Source: an uncultured Planctomycetaceae bacterium (lineage in GTDB: Bacteria > Planctomycetota > Planctomycetia > Planctomycetales > Planctomycetaceae). From it: DNA of 7,542 bases. The translations under genes were made by a program, and so were the position numbers. Shown here one piece after another: positions 1 to 6,402 of this stretch (positions are counted from its first letter, which is position 1; the number at the start of each line of letters is the position of its first letter). The DNA is taken from positions 1 to 7,542 of the forward strand of contig CAIJTL010001662.1 in NCBI GenBank assembly GCA_903823545.1, written 5' to 3'. The notes beneath the pieces were generated by a model, which saw nothing but the letters and a program-made list of their open reading frames with translations, was not told where the DNA came from and ran no database searches.

Positions 1-405
1 GTTCGTCGCCCGAATGATGTTGGGATGATCGAGCTTGCCGACCGCCTTCATCTCCTGCTCAAACGGCGACAACGCCGCCGCATTCGACGCGAACCCCGGC
101 GGCAACACCTTCAACGCAAACGTCTTGTCGAGCTTCGTATGCTGAGCCTCATAAACGGCTCCCATCCCACCCTGACCCAGCTTGCGAACCAACTGGTACG
201 GCCCAATCTTGAAACCAACTCCCACAGCCCCCGACCGCTGCCGAACCTCCAAAGCCTCTTCACCCGTCTCCGACAACGTCGCTTCCAAAACCGTCCGACC
301 GATTCCCTCCGCAGCGGCATTCGAATCCGGCATCACGACGGGGTCACTCGATGACGATGAATCACTTGGAGAAATTGACTCGCGCGTGTCAGCTAGATCG
401 GCCAT
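1..405 (-). CDS. Serine/threonine protein kinase (PknB-like, Hanks type), N-terminal part only
   Basis: This is the first 135 residues of a eukaryotic-type Ser/Thr kinase that runs off the left edge. The kinase domain opens near residue 66 with KIGPYQLVRKLGQGGMGAVY. The glycine-rich ATP loop is G77-Q-G-G-M-G82, the ATP-anchoring lysine is K99 in FALKVL, and the likely helix-C glutamate is E118 in the FEQEMKAVGKLDHPNII block. The catalytic loop, the activation segment and any membrane or sensor domain lie outside the window. The roughly 65 residues before the domain are acidic and low in complexity, with a serine run (SPSDSSSSSD) and no signal peptide, so the N terminus should be cytoplasmic. 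The ATG at 405 is the first in-frame ATG that gives a sensible start, and a weak GAGA lies upstream. It follows the lptE-like gene on the same strand after a 149-bp gap, so co-transcription is possible but not shown. Planctomycetes carry many such kinases; the substrate is unknown. Confidence 0.92.
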   Translation of the reverse strand, partial: MADLADTRESISPSDSSSSSDPVVMPDSNAAAEGIGRTVLEATLSETGEEALEVRQRSGAVGVGFKIGPYQLVRKLGQGGMGAVYEAQHTKLDKTFALKVLPPGFASNAAALSPFEQEMKAVGKLDHPNIIRATN

Positions 406-554
406 CAATGCATCTCAGCAGATCGTCGAAGTGGTGATTTATGAATGGGGCAAGATCAGCGGCATACAAACGGTGCCAACTCGTTGCGACCAGCGTCCCC
501 GAATCACAGGCTCCAACAAACCGTCTCGTGAAGTGAACTCGCAGAGATTTTTCG

Positions 555-1124
555 CTACGGCGTTTCCATGAGGTCCACGACGTGGCGGGCCATTTGGTTC
601 ATCGCTTGTTGCGTCGCGGTGGCGAGGGATTGACCGACCTCGGGGGCGAATTCGGCTTGGGCTCGAAGGGAGGCCATGCCGGGGGTGAGGGGGATTTGCT
701 CTTGAGCGAGGATCTTGCCTGCTCGCAGATCTTCCCAGACCACTTCGAGAGCGAGGTTCACTTGCAGCTCGCGCGGGTCATCGTTGCGAGTCTCCCCGAG
801 GACGCTCTTTCGCATGTCGATGATGCGACCGGTCAAACGGGTATCGCCATCTTCCTTCACGACACGGAAGGGGGTTCGCTGTTGAATTTGCTTCTGTACC
901 GCTTCGGTCAATTGCAGGTCGAGACCACGCCGATACGACGTCGATTCAAACATCGGAACTTCGACCGTCCGAATCTGTTGATCGTGCGGAAAACCGATGA
1001 CATAGCCGCAGCCAGTGATCGCTGTCGTGACCGTCACAAGCGAGAGCATCAACAGGATGCTGCGAAAGCTATCGAGCATCGCTGACTTTGAGCGTCGCAC
1101 TTCCTGACGAGTCGTCATCATCAT
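555..1124 (-). CDS. lptE: LptE-like LPS-assembly lipoprotein
   Basis: Predicted outer-membrane lipoprotein of the LptE family, which plugs the LptD barrel and helps deliver lipopolysaccharide to the cell surface. From the first ATG the product is 189 residues. A hydrophobic stretch (about residues 22-36) leads to the lipobox I-T-G-C with acylated Cys39, followed by GYVIG, as in LptE proteins where a G-Y pair follows the cysteine. Then come the typical blocks IRTVEVPMFE, the RRGLDLQLTEAVQKQI helix, TRLTGRI and LALEVVWEDLRAGKILAQEQIP. The length fits the family. The start is uncertain. The ATG at 1124 has an AAAGG six nt upstream but overlaps the preceding gene by 56 bp. The ATG at 1079 (residue 16) gives an 11-bp overlap and a tidier signal peptide but has no clear ribosome site. 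Either way the gene is translationally linked to the BamD-like gene. Sequence divergence within the family makes the symbol provisional. Confidence 0.85.
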   Translation of the reverse strand: MMMTTRQEVRRSKSAMLDSFRSILLMLSLVTVTTAITGCGYVIGFPHDQQIRTVEVPMFESTSYRRGLDLQLTEAVQKQIQQRTPFRVVKEDGDTRLTGRIIDMRKSVLGETRNDDPRELQVNLALEVVWEDLRAGKILAQEQIPLTPGMASLRAQAEFAPEVGQSLATATQQAMNQMARHVVDLMETP

Positions 1125-2667
1125 CCGATGCCTTTGCGGGACGTGTCTTTCTGCGGGGGTTGGGTTGCAGGCCGGGATACTTTTCCAACAGATCCGGTCG
1201 CAGCTCCGCTAACACCTCGCGGGCTTTGGGGGCATAACTGGAATTCGGGTACTTCTGCAAGAGGTCTTCCGAGTAGATGACCATCGCCTTGGGCTTTCCC
1301 TTGCGACGATACAGCTCAACCAGCTCCCAATATCGCTGAGCACGAGCCTCTTCGATGCGAGCGAGTTCATCCTTGAGCCGCTCTTTCTCCGGCAAGTTCG
1401 GGAACAAGCGGAGCGTGCTCTCTTTCAATCGGCGGGCGTCTTCGAGTTGCTTCTCGTCGTAGTCGGCACCTTGGTAGCTCATCAATTTCACGTGCGAGCC
1501 GAGTACGAACGATGTCTGTAAGTGCGGACTGCTCGGATACTCTTCGCGGAGCATCGAGAAGTAACGATCGGCTTCTTGGTAGTTGCCGACTCGCAGGTAA
1601 TGACTGGCGGTCATCATGATCGCGTCATCGGCCAGCGGGCCGCGTGGGTCATACAACCAGATCGACTTGAGTGCTTCGAGCGCGTGTCCCGGCGTATCAA
1701 ATGCTGGGCGAGTTTTGTCGGTGAGGTTCGGAACCAGGATCGCAGAGTGTGGTGGCTTTTGTTTCTTCGGTTGCGGTGTCGAACGTGGATCTTCGACATT
1801 CACTGGCGTGACGTCGCTGGTCGTCGCGAAGTCGGGCATTCCGAGCCAAGTTTTGCCAATTACGAACAGACGTCGCGTCGCCACGTTGAGATGCCGAGTC
1901 GAAGGATAGTCCTTCAGCAACGCTTCATAGTTTCCCTTTGCGTCGCTGAAGCGTTCTTGTTTGAAGTAACTTTCACCGAGCAAGAAGAGCGAGTCCTCAC
2001 GGACTCGGTTGTGTTCTTCGCGAGTTCCCGGATCGGCGCTCCAGATTTTTAGGCTGGACCAGAAGTTTTTCTTTTTCTTGGTCAGAGGCTTCAGCACGGC
2101 TTCCGCTTCGGCGAGGTTACCCTCTTTGTAGAGCGCCTCGGCCTGTTCGTACTGAGCCTTGCGTCGTCGTTCTTCGGCTTCGTCGACGACCACGGGTGTG
2201 TGCGAAATTGTGCTGCTATTTGACGGGGTCTTGGTGAACCAAGACGATTTTGATTTCGGTTCGGTAGGCTCGATGGGTCGCTTCGGCTCAGGTGGTTGGC
2301 TGGCGTTCTTGCCGATCCCCCAAATTCGCCGCGGCTCTTTCGACTTCGGTGCATCCGCTTCTTTTTCTTTTCCTGTCTCTGGATCGACAACGGTGACTTC
2401 ATCGTTAGCCGCATCGGCGTCTGCTTGATCTTCCTGCTCGCCTTCCTGTGTGACAAAAGGATCGGCGTTTTTCTTCTTCAGATCGACGTTCTTGCCCCAA
2501 CTCCATTGAGCCAGCGTGACTGGTGTCTGCGTCTGTTTCTGCGCAACCGGTTGCTTCAGCGAGGCACAGCCGCTGATCGCAAAGCAGAACGCGAGCATGA
2601 TCGCGACAAACGCCGTTGGCGTCGCAGTGAAACGAGTCTTTACTGAGGAAATGGTGTGTGAAGACAT
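1069..2667 (-). CDS. BamD-like tetratricopeptide-repeat outer-membrane lipoprotein
   Basis: A 532-residue lipoprotein. Residues 1-33 are a signal peptide with hydrophobic core FVAIMLAFCFA and lipobox I-S-G-C (Cys34). Residues about 35-165 are a charged, proline- and acid-rich linker with no obvious fold, containing two similar tryptophan motifs (WSWGKN near 55-60 and IWGIGKN near 115-121). TPR-like helices follow at about 168-195 (AEALYKEGNLAEAEAVL), 225-275 (FLLGESYFKQERFSDAKGNYEALLKDYP), 345-380 (ASHYLRVGNYQEADRYFSML) and 400-485 (ARRLKESTLRLFPN, then VIYSEDLLQKYPNS). The tail is basic and then acidic (DDDDD). The G-x-Y-x-x-A-x-x-YF and YP-S patterns match BamD/YfiO, a component of the machinery that inserts beta-barrel proteins in the outer membrane. 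Usual BamD is about 245 residues, so this one is about twice as long through the linker and internal inserts. It overlaps the lptE-like gene downstream, which supports an envelope role. True BamD orthology is an inference, so no symbol is given. Confidence 0.8.
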   Translation of the reverse strand: MSSHTISSVKTRFTATPTAFVAIMLAFCFAISGCASLKQPVAQKQTQTPVTLAQWSWGKNVDLKKKNADPFVTQEGEQEDQADADAANDEVTVVDPETGKEKEADAPKSKEPRRIWGIGKNASQPPEPKRPIEPTEPKSKSSWFTKTPSNSSTISHTPVVVDEAEERRRKAQYEQAEALYKEGNLAEAEAVLKPLTKKKKNFWSSLKIWSADPGTREEHNRVREDSLFLLGESYFKQERFSDAKGNYEALLKDYPSTRHLNVATRRLFVIGKTWLGMPDFATTSDVTPVNVEDPRSTPQPKKQKPPHSAILVPNLTDKTRPAFDTPGHALEALKSIWLYDPRGPLADDAIMMTASHYLRVGNYQEADRYFSMLREEYPSSPHLQTSFVLGSHVKLMSYQGADYDEKQLEDARRLKESTLRLFPNLPEKERLKDELARIEEARAQRYWELVELYRRKGKPKAMVIYSEDLLQKYPNSSYAPKAREVLAELRPDLLEKYPGLQPNPRRKTRPAKASDDDDDSSGSATLKVSDAR

Positions 2668-2743
2668 GAGTCGTCCATCAGCCGGAGAGACTGAGTTGGC
2701 TGGCGCTTCGAGGTATTGGCGGCAACGACGTGAGATATGCGAA

Positions 2744-2769
2744 CTTGAATTTGAGAGTTCAAATTCAAG
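2744..2769. repeat. Perfect 11-bp inverted repeat with 4-nt loop between recO and the TPR gene
   Basis: The arms CTTGAATTTGA (2744-2754) and TCAAATTCAAG (2759-2769) are exact reverse complements around GAGT. The element lies in the 135-bp gap between the recO stop (2803) and the TPR gene start (2667), both on the minus strand. It is AT-rich compared with its surroundings and no T-run follows it in the direction of transcription, so it is not a textbook intrinsic terminator. It could be an operator upstream of the lipoprotein pair or an mRNA hairpin. The function is not shown. Confidence 0.7.
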
Positions 2770-2802
2770 ATCAGGACTGACAAGACTTGAGGGCGAGCGA
2801 GA

Positions 2803-3549
2803 TCAGAAGGGAAGATACGACAGCATTTTCGGACGTTTGTCGAAAGGCTGGCAGATCGAGGCGGTCAGGAGTTGTCGGAGTTCTTGCAGATATTTGGCAG
2901 GGATCGGTTCGGTGGGATTCGGCGGAGCAGTCTCGGCGGCGAGTTGTTCAAACAGGTGCAGCGTCATTCCATGAATGGGGTGGGCAGCATACTCCGGTTT
3001 GCGACAGTTCGGGCAGAGCAATCCTCCTTGTGAAACCCAGAAGACATAGTTGGTGTAATCGACCACCGCTCGTCCGCAGTAAAGGCACGCTCGAAAGTCG
3101 GGCATCTGGCCGATTTCTCGCAGTGTGACCACTTCGAATCGGAGCACTGGCCAGCGGAAGTCCGCTTCTTCAGTCAGGCGCCGCAGAGTGATCACTGCCT
3201 CGTCATACAAAACGGGATGTGGGTCGTACTCCTCCGTCAGACCAGCTAACAACTCGGCAACGTAGTATCCGCCGTACAAGCTATTGAGGTTGCGTTCGGG
3301 CGGACGGAACCGAGCCATCAATTGGCATTCCGTCAAAATGTCCAGTCCTCCAGAGGACTTCCGCAGGAACACTAGGCGAGATTCCGCGAGCAGATCAAGG
3401 GCACTTTCAAACGGCCCCTTGAGCCGCTTGGCTCCTTTGGCCACCGTCGAAATCTTCCCGAAGTCGCGAGTAAAAAACGTAACGACGCGACTGGACTCAC
3501 TGAAGTCCGCTTGCCGAATCACGAGCCCCGTCGTCTTTTCCGCAGACAT
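2803..3549 (-). CDS. recO: DNA repair protein RecO
   Basis: Recombination mediator that, with RecR, helps load RecA onto SSB-coated single-stranded DNA at gaps and breaks. The product has 248 residues, the normal length for RecO. The N-terminal OB-fold region is clear: TTGLVIRQADFSESSRVVTF followed by FGKISTVAKGAKRLKGPF, where RecO proteins carry A-x-G-A-R/K-x-x-x-S/G. The middle helical part has LNSLYGGYYVAELL, and ALDLLAE and RFEVVTLREIGQMPDF are also family-like. A four-cysteine zinc site is intact: C155-L-Y-C158 and C179-P-N-C182. It is the first gene of the minus-strand run and is followed after 135 bp by the BamD-like gene. The ATG at 3549 starts exactly where RecO alignments begin. A GGA lies about 13 nt upstream, which is a poorly placed ribosome site. 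A TATAAC hexamer (complement of 3596-3601) is a possible -10 element, but no good -35 is visible. Confidence 0.95.
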   Translation of the reverse strand: MSAEKTTGLVIRQADFSESSRVVTFFTRDFGKISTVAKGAKRLKGPFESALDLLAESRLVFLRKSSGGLDILTECQLMARFRPPERNLNSLYGGYYVAELLAGLTEEYDPHPVLYDEAVITLRRLTEEADFRWPVLRFEVVTLREIGQMPDFRACLYCGRAVVDYTNYVFWVSQGGLLCPNCRKPEYAAHPIHGMTLHLFEQLAAETAPPNPTEPIPAKYLQELRQLLTASICQPFDKRPKMLSYLPF

Positions 3550-3866
3550 GCCGTTTTGTTTTCCGTGTTACTGATGCGAAGTTGAACCGGGCTGAGTTAT
3601 ACCGCATGCGATCAACTCTGTGGTGCCTTCGTTTTTGTAGTTCGGGTCTCCAGGCCCGAACGAACGACCCTGGTGAGCCGTTCTACGTTGCCGTTTTAAG
3701 TCGGGCGCTCGGTCGTCGTTGTCTCTGACGCATCATTCTGAAAAATACGAGCACTTCGAAAAAGTCGGTCCGTCATCTGCGGACAAACATTTCAAAGAAG
3801 TCGGCGTAACAACTATCTTGGACCGCCACTTCTTCACGTTGCCACATTCCACGGATCGGATTTCTT
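3550..3866. promoter_or_regulatory. Divergent intergenic region between recO and the HerA-like ATPase gene
   Basis: This 317-bp gap has no credible ORF. It separates two divergently transcribed genes, so at least one promoter in each direction must lie here or further upstream, but I could not find a convincing -35/-10 pair for either. It contains the palindrome at 3640-3661 and overlapping CCAGG/CCTGG inverted motifs just after it. It also has a short stem GTCCG...CGGAC at 3768-3784 with a 7-nt loop, flanked by two AAGTCGG motifs (about 3762-3768 and 3798-3804). The last item could be an operator-like site for the ATPase gene, but this is speculative. Confidence 0.5.
3640..3661. repeat. Palindromic element of dispersed-repeat type (GTTCGGG ... 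CCCGAAC)
   Basis: Perfect 7-bp arms GTTCGGG (3640-3646) and CCCGAAC (3655-3661) surround TCTCCAGG. The sequence before it reads TTTTTGTAGTTCG, sharing GTAGTTC with the larger palindrome at 7023-7083. The following CGAACGACCCTGGTGAG contains a CCTGG that is the reverse complement of the CCAGG in the loop. I recall GTAGTTCGGG-type intergenic palindromes from planctomycete genomes, but only this copy is in the window, so dispersal across the genome is not shown. Confidence 0.5.
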
Positions 3867-6311
3867 ATGGCCAACCAAGAGTATGAAAAGCTCGGGCAGC
3901 TTTATCTCGGTAAGCACTACTCACTCGAATCACAACGACCGAAACCAGAATACTTGCTGTATGACGCGAAAGATTTGACGACACACGCGGTCGTAGTCGG
4001 CATGACCGGCAGTGGCAAGACGGGGCTTTGCTTGAGTCTGCTCGAAGAGGCGGCGATCGATGGCATTCCGGCATTGATCATTGATCCGAAAGGCGATCTG
4101 GGCAATTTGTTGCTGACGTTCCCACAACTTCGAGCGGAAGATTTTCGTCCCTGGGTTGATCCGGCTGAGGCAACTCGACACGGTCAGACGCCCGATCAAT
4201 TTGCCGCGCAGTCAGCGAGTGATTGGAAAGCGGGACTGGCCGAGTGGGATCAAGACCCGTCGCGTATTGCCAAGTTTCGCGAGGCATGTGATATCGCGAT
4301 CTACACGCCGGGAAGTCGGGCCGGATTGCCGCTCACTGTCGTCCGATCTTTCGGTGTTCCCCCGCAAGCGGTGCTCGACAACAGCGATGCGATGAGAGAA
4401 CGAGTGGCCGGTGCGGCCGCTGGCTTGTTGGCGCTGCTCGGTATTGATGCAGACCCAATTCGAAGCCGTGAGCACATTCTGCTGACGATCATCTTTGATC
4501 GAGCGTGGCGAGAGGGGAAAAACCTCGACCTCGGTCAGCTTATTCGCGAGATACAAACGCCGTCGTTCAAGAAGGTCGGCGTGATGGATCTTGAATCGTT
4601 TTATTCGGCGCAAGATCGCTTCGCGTTGGCGATGAGCCTCAACAATCTGCTCGCGTCCCCAGGTTTCTCCGCGTGGTTAGAAGGTGAGCCGCTCGACATT
4701 CAACGGCTGTTGTGGACACCAGAAGGGAAGCCGCGATTGTCGATCTTGTCGATCGCGCACTTGTCCGACAGCGAGCGGATGTTTTTCGTCACGATCTTTC
4801 TCAATGAAGTGCTGGCCTGGATGCGCTCGCAGTCTGGAACCAGTGCGCTCCGTTGCTTGCTCTACATGGATGAGGTCTTCGGATACTTCCCGCCGATCGC
4901 GAATCCGCCGTCAAAGATGCCGATGTTGACGCTTTTGAAACAAGCTCGTGCGTTCGGATTGGGCGTGGTGCTCGCCACACAGAATCCGGTGGACCTCGAT
5001 TACAAAGGACTGTCGAACTGCGGCACCTGGTTTCTCGGGCGATTACAGACTGAGCGGGACAAAGCTCGTGTCCTCGACGGACTCGAAGGTGCTTCCGCAG
5101 CGACTGGCACTCGGTTCGATCGCGAGCAGATGGACCGCATGTTGTCGGGACTTGGGAAGCGAGTCTTCCTGATGAACAACGTCCATGACGCCGAGCCATC
5201 GCTGTTTCAAACGCGCTGGTCGCTGTCGTATCTGCGAGGCCCGTTGTCACGCGATCAAATTGATTCGCTGATGCAAGAACGGCGCGATTCGCTGCCAACT
5301 CCGTCTGCCACCGCCACGGCGTTCGCGGGAATTAAATCCTCGTCATCCGAGGGAGTGACCGAGCATCATCCGGTGTTGCCTCCGGAGATTACCGAGTACT
5401 TTATTCCCGCTCGCGGCGAACCGGACAACAGTGACAAGTTTGTCTATCGTCCTACGTTATTGGGAATCGCGAAAGTTCATTTCGCACAGGCTTCTGCGGG
5501 AATCGACGTGTGGGATTCGATCTCAATTCTGGTATCAGTCGCCGACGAAATCGCACTCGATCCGTGGGATACTGGCGAACTGTCGCACGATGGTCCGCCT
5601 GATTTGGAAAAGACTCCAGCCGCCGCAGCGCACTTCGCGGCACTCCCCAGCGATCTTGCGAAACCAAAGAAGTTTGCTGCACTCACAACCGCGTTGAAGG
5701 ACCATCTCTATCGAGTCCATCGACTCACGTGTTGGAAGTGTAAGTCGCCCAAAGAGGTCTCTCGTCCCGGTGAGAGTGAAGCTGACTTTCGCACGCGGTT
5801 GGGGCAATCGCTTCGTGAGCAACGTGATCGGGAAGTCGAGAAGCTTCGCCAAAAGTTTGCTCCGAAGGTGGCCGGACTTCAGGAGCAGCTTCGCAAAGCC
5901 GAGCAACGCAAAGCGAAAGAAGAGGATCAAGCCACATCGCAAATCTGGGGAACCGCGATTTCGATCGGAACGACGTTGCTCGGTGCGTTCATGGGAAAGA
6001 GAACAATCACCACAACAAATATCGGACGTGCTGCGAGCTCCGTTCGGTCCGCGAGTAAGCTTGCGAAGGAACGATCGGACGTTGGTTACGCGGAAGAAAA
6101 CGTCGAAGCGGTGCAGCAACGCTTGGTTGATCTCGATGCCGAATTCAAAACAGAATCGGAGAAGATTCAGTCCGTGTTGGACGCTGAGGCGTTGTCGTTG
6201 GAAGAGATCACTCTGCAACCAAAGAAATCCGACATCACGATCAACCAAGTCGCACTCGTTTGGACTCCGTGGTCCGTCTCGCCAGACGGCAGCGCAAGTC
6301 CGCTCGCGTGA
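3867..6311 (+). CDS. HerA/DUF87-type P-loop ATPase with C-terminal coiled-coil tail
   Basis: An 814-residue ATPase of the HerA/FtsK superfamily, whose members are hexameric motors that usually pump DNA. Residues 41-52 (AVVVGMTGSGKT) are Walker A. IIDPKGDLGNLLLTFP (71-86) is the block typical of HerA/DUF87 proteins. LLYMDEVFGY (331-340) is Walker B with D335-E336. VVLATQNPVDLDYKGLSN (367-384) supplies the sensor-like glutamine, and an arginine-rich FLGRLQTERDKARVLDGL block follows (389-406). After about residue 470 comes a variable region, then a single CxxC pair (C622-W-K-C625), a highly charged predicted coiled coil (about 640-688), a hydrophobic small-residue segment (about 693-710) and a second predicted coiled coil (about 732-775). 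No signal peptide is present. The gene stands alone: no nurA or other nuclease is adjacent, recO diverges upstream and a hairpin closes it. No good Shine-Dalgarno precedes the ATG. The ATPase call is firm; the substrate and biological role are unknown. Confidence 0.9.
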   Translation: MANQEYEKLGQLYLGKHYSLESQRPKPEYLLYDAKDLTTHAVVVGMTGSGKTGLCLSLLEEAAIDGIPALIIDPKGDLGNLLLTFPQLRAEDFRPWVDPAEATRHGQTPDQFAAQSASDWKAGLAEWDQDPSRIAKFREACDIAIYTPGSRAGLPLTVVRSFGVPPQAVLDNSDAMRERVAGAAAGLLALLGIDADPIRSREHILLTIIFDRAWREGKNLDLGQLIREIQTPSFKKVGVMDLESFYSAQDRFALAMSLNNLLASPGFSAWLEGEPLDIQRLLWTPEGKPRLSILSIAHLSDSERMFFVTIFLNEVLAWMRSQSGTSALRCLLYMDEVFGYFPPIANPPSKMPMLTLLKQARAFGLGVVLATQNPVDLDYKGLSNCGTWFLGRLQTERDKARVLDGLEGASAATGTRFDREQMDRMLSGLGKRVFLMNNVHDAEPSLFQTRWSLSYLRGPLSRDQIDSLMQERRDSLPTPSATATAFAGIKSSSSEGVTEHHPVLPPEITEYFIPARGEPDNSDKFVYRPTLLGIAKVHFAQASAGIDVWDSISILVSVADEIALDPWDTGELSHDGPPDLEKTPAAAAHFAALPSDLAKPKKFAALTTALKDHLYRVHRLTCWKCKSPKEVSRPGESEADFRTRLGQSLREQRDREVEKLRQKFAPKVAGLQEQLRKAEQRKAKEEDQATSQIWGTAISIGTTLLGAFMGKRTITTTNIGRAASSVRSASKLAKERSDVGYAEENVEAVQQRLVDLDAEFKTESEKIQSVLDAEALSLEEITLQPKKSDITINQVALVWTPWSVSPDGSASPLA

Positions 6312-6326
6312 AAGTTCGCGGAGACT

Positions 6327-6353
6327 ACCCCACTGAGCGTGCCTCAGTGGGGT
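6327..6353. terminator. Probable bidirectional terminator hairpin between convergent genes
   Basis: Perfect 11-bp arms ACCCCACTGAG (6327-6337) and CTCAGTGGGGT (6343-6353) surround a 5-nt loop CGTGC. It starts 16 nt after the ATPase stop codon and lies in the 91-bp gap facing the end of the oppositely oriented kinase gene. A small second stem follows at 6356-6368 (AGTGA, AAA, TCACT). No long T-run follows on either strand, so classical intrinsic termination is not certain. Position and stability make a shared transcript end the simplest reading. Confidence 0.7.
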
Positions 6354-6402
6354 GAAGTGAAAATCACTGGTTTCTGGATGAAGTTCAGTTCGTTTGTGAC
6401 TC

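Noticed and set aside
25..354. Plus-strand open frame at the left edge
   Set aside because: Arg-rich shadow of the kinase gene, whose glycine loop and lysine are clear on the other strand.
582..1085. Plus-strand open frame of 167 codons opposite the lptE-like gene
   Set aside because: Antisense to a well-supported lipoprotein gene with signal peptide and lipobox, and no domain is seen.
1522..2052. Plus-strand open frame of 176 codons opposite the BamD-like gene
   Set aside because: Shadow frame; the minus-strand frame has clear TPR periodicity.
3719..3760. TTGTCT ... AAATAC as a sigma-70 promoter for the ATPase gene
   Set aside because: The hexamers are poor matches and the spacing is too long, so it was not reported as a promoter.
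5535..6248. Open frame of 237 codons on the minus strand inside the ATPase gene
   Set aside because: It is antisense to the conserved ATPase frame, shows no recognisable domain and has the odd residue mix of a shadow frame.
3867..6311. HerA-NurA or HerA-based antiphage defence operon
   Set aside because: No nuclease, SIR2, DUF4297 or other partner gene adjoins the ATPase. The neighbours are recO and an MfnE-like kinase in opposite orientation, so a defence role has no support beyond the motor itself.
5770..6336. Plus-strand open frame of 188 codons overlapping the ATPase 3' end
   Set aside because: Rich in Arg and Ser in the way of an off-frame translation. The ATPase frame continues with coherent coiled-coil sequence through the same bases.
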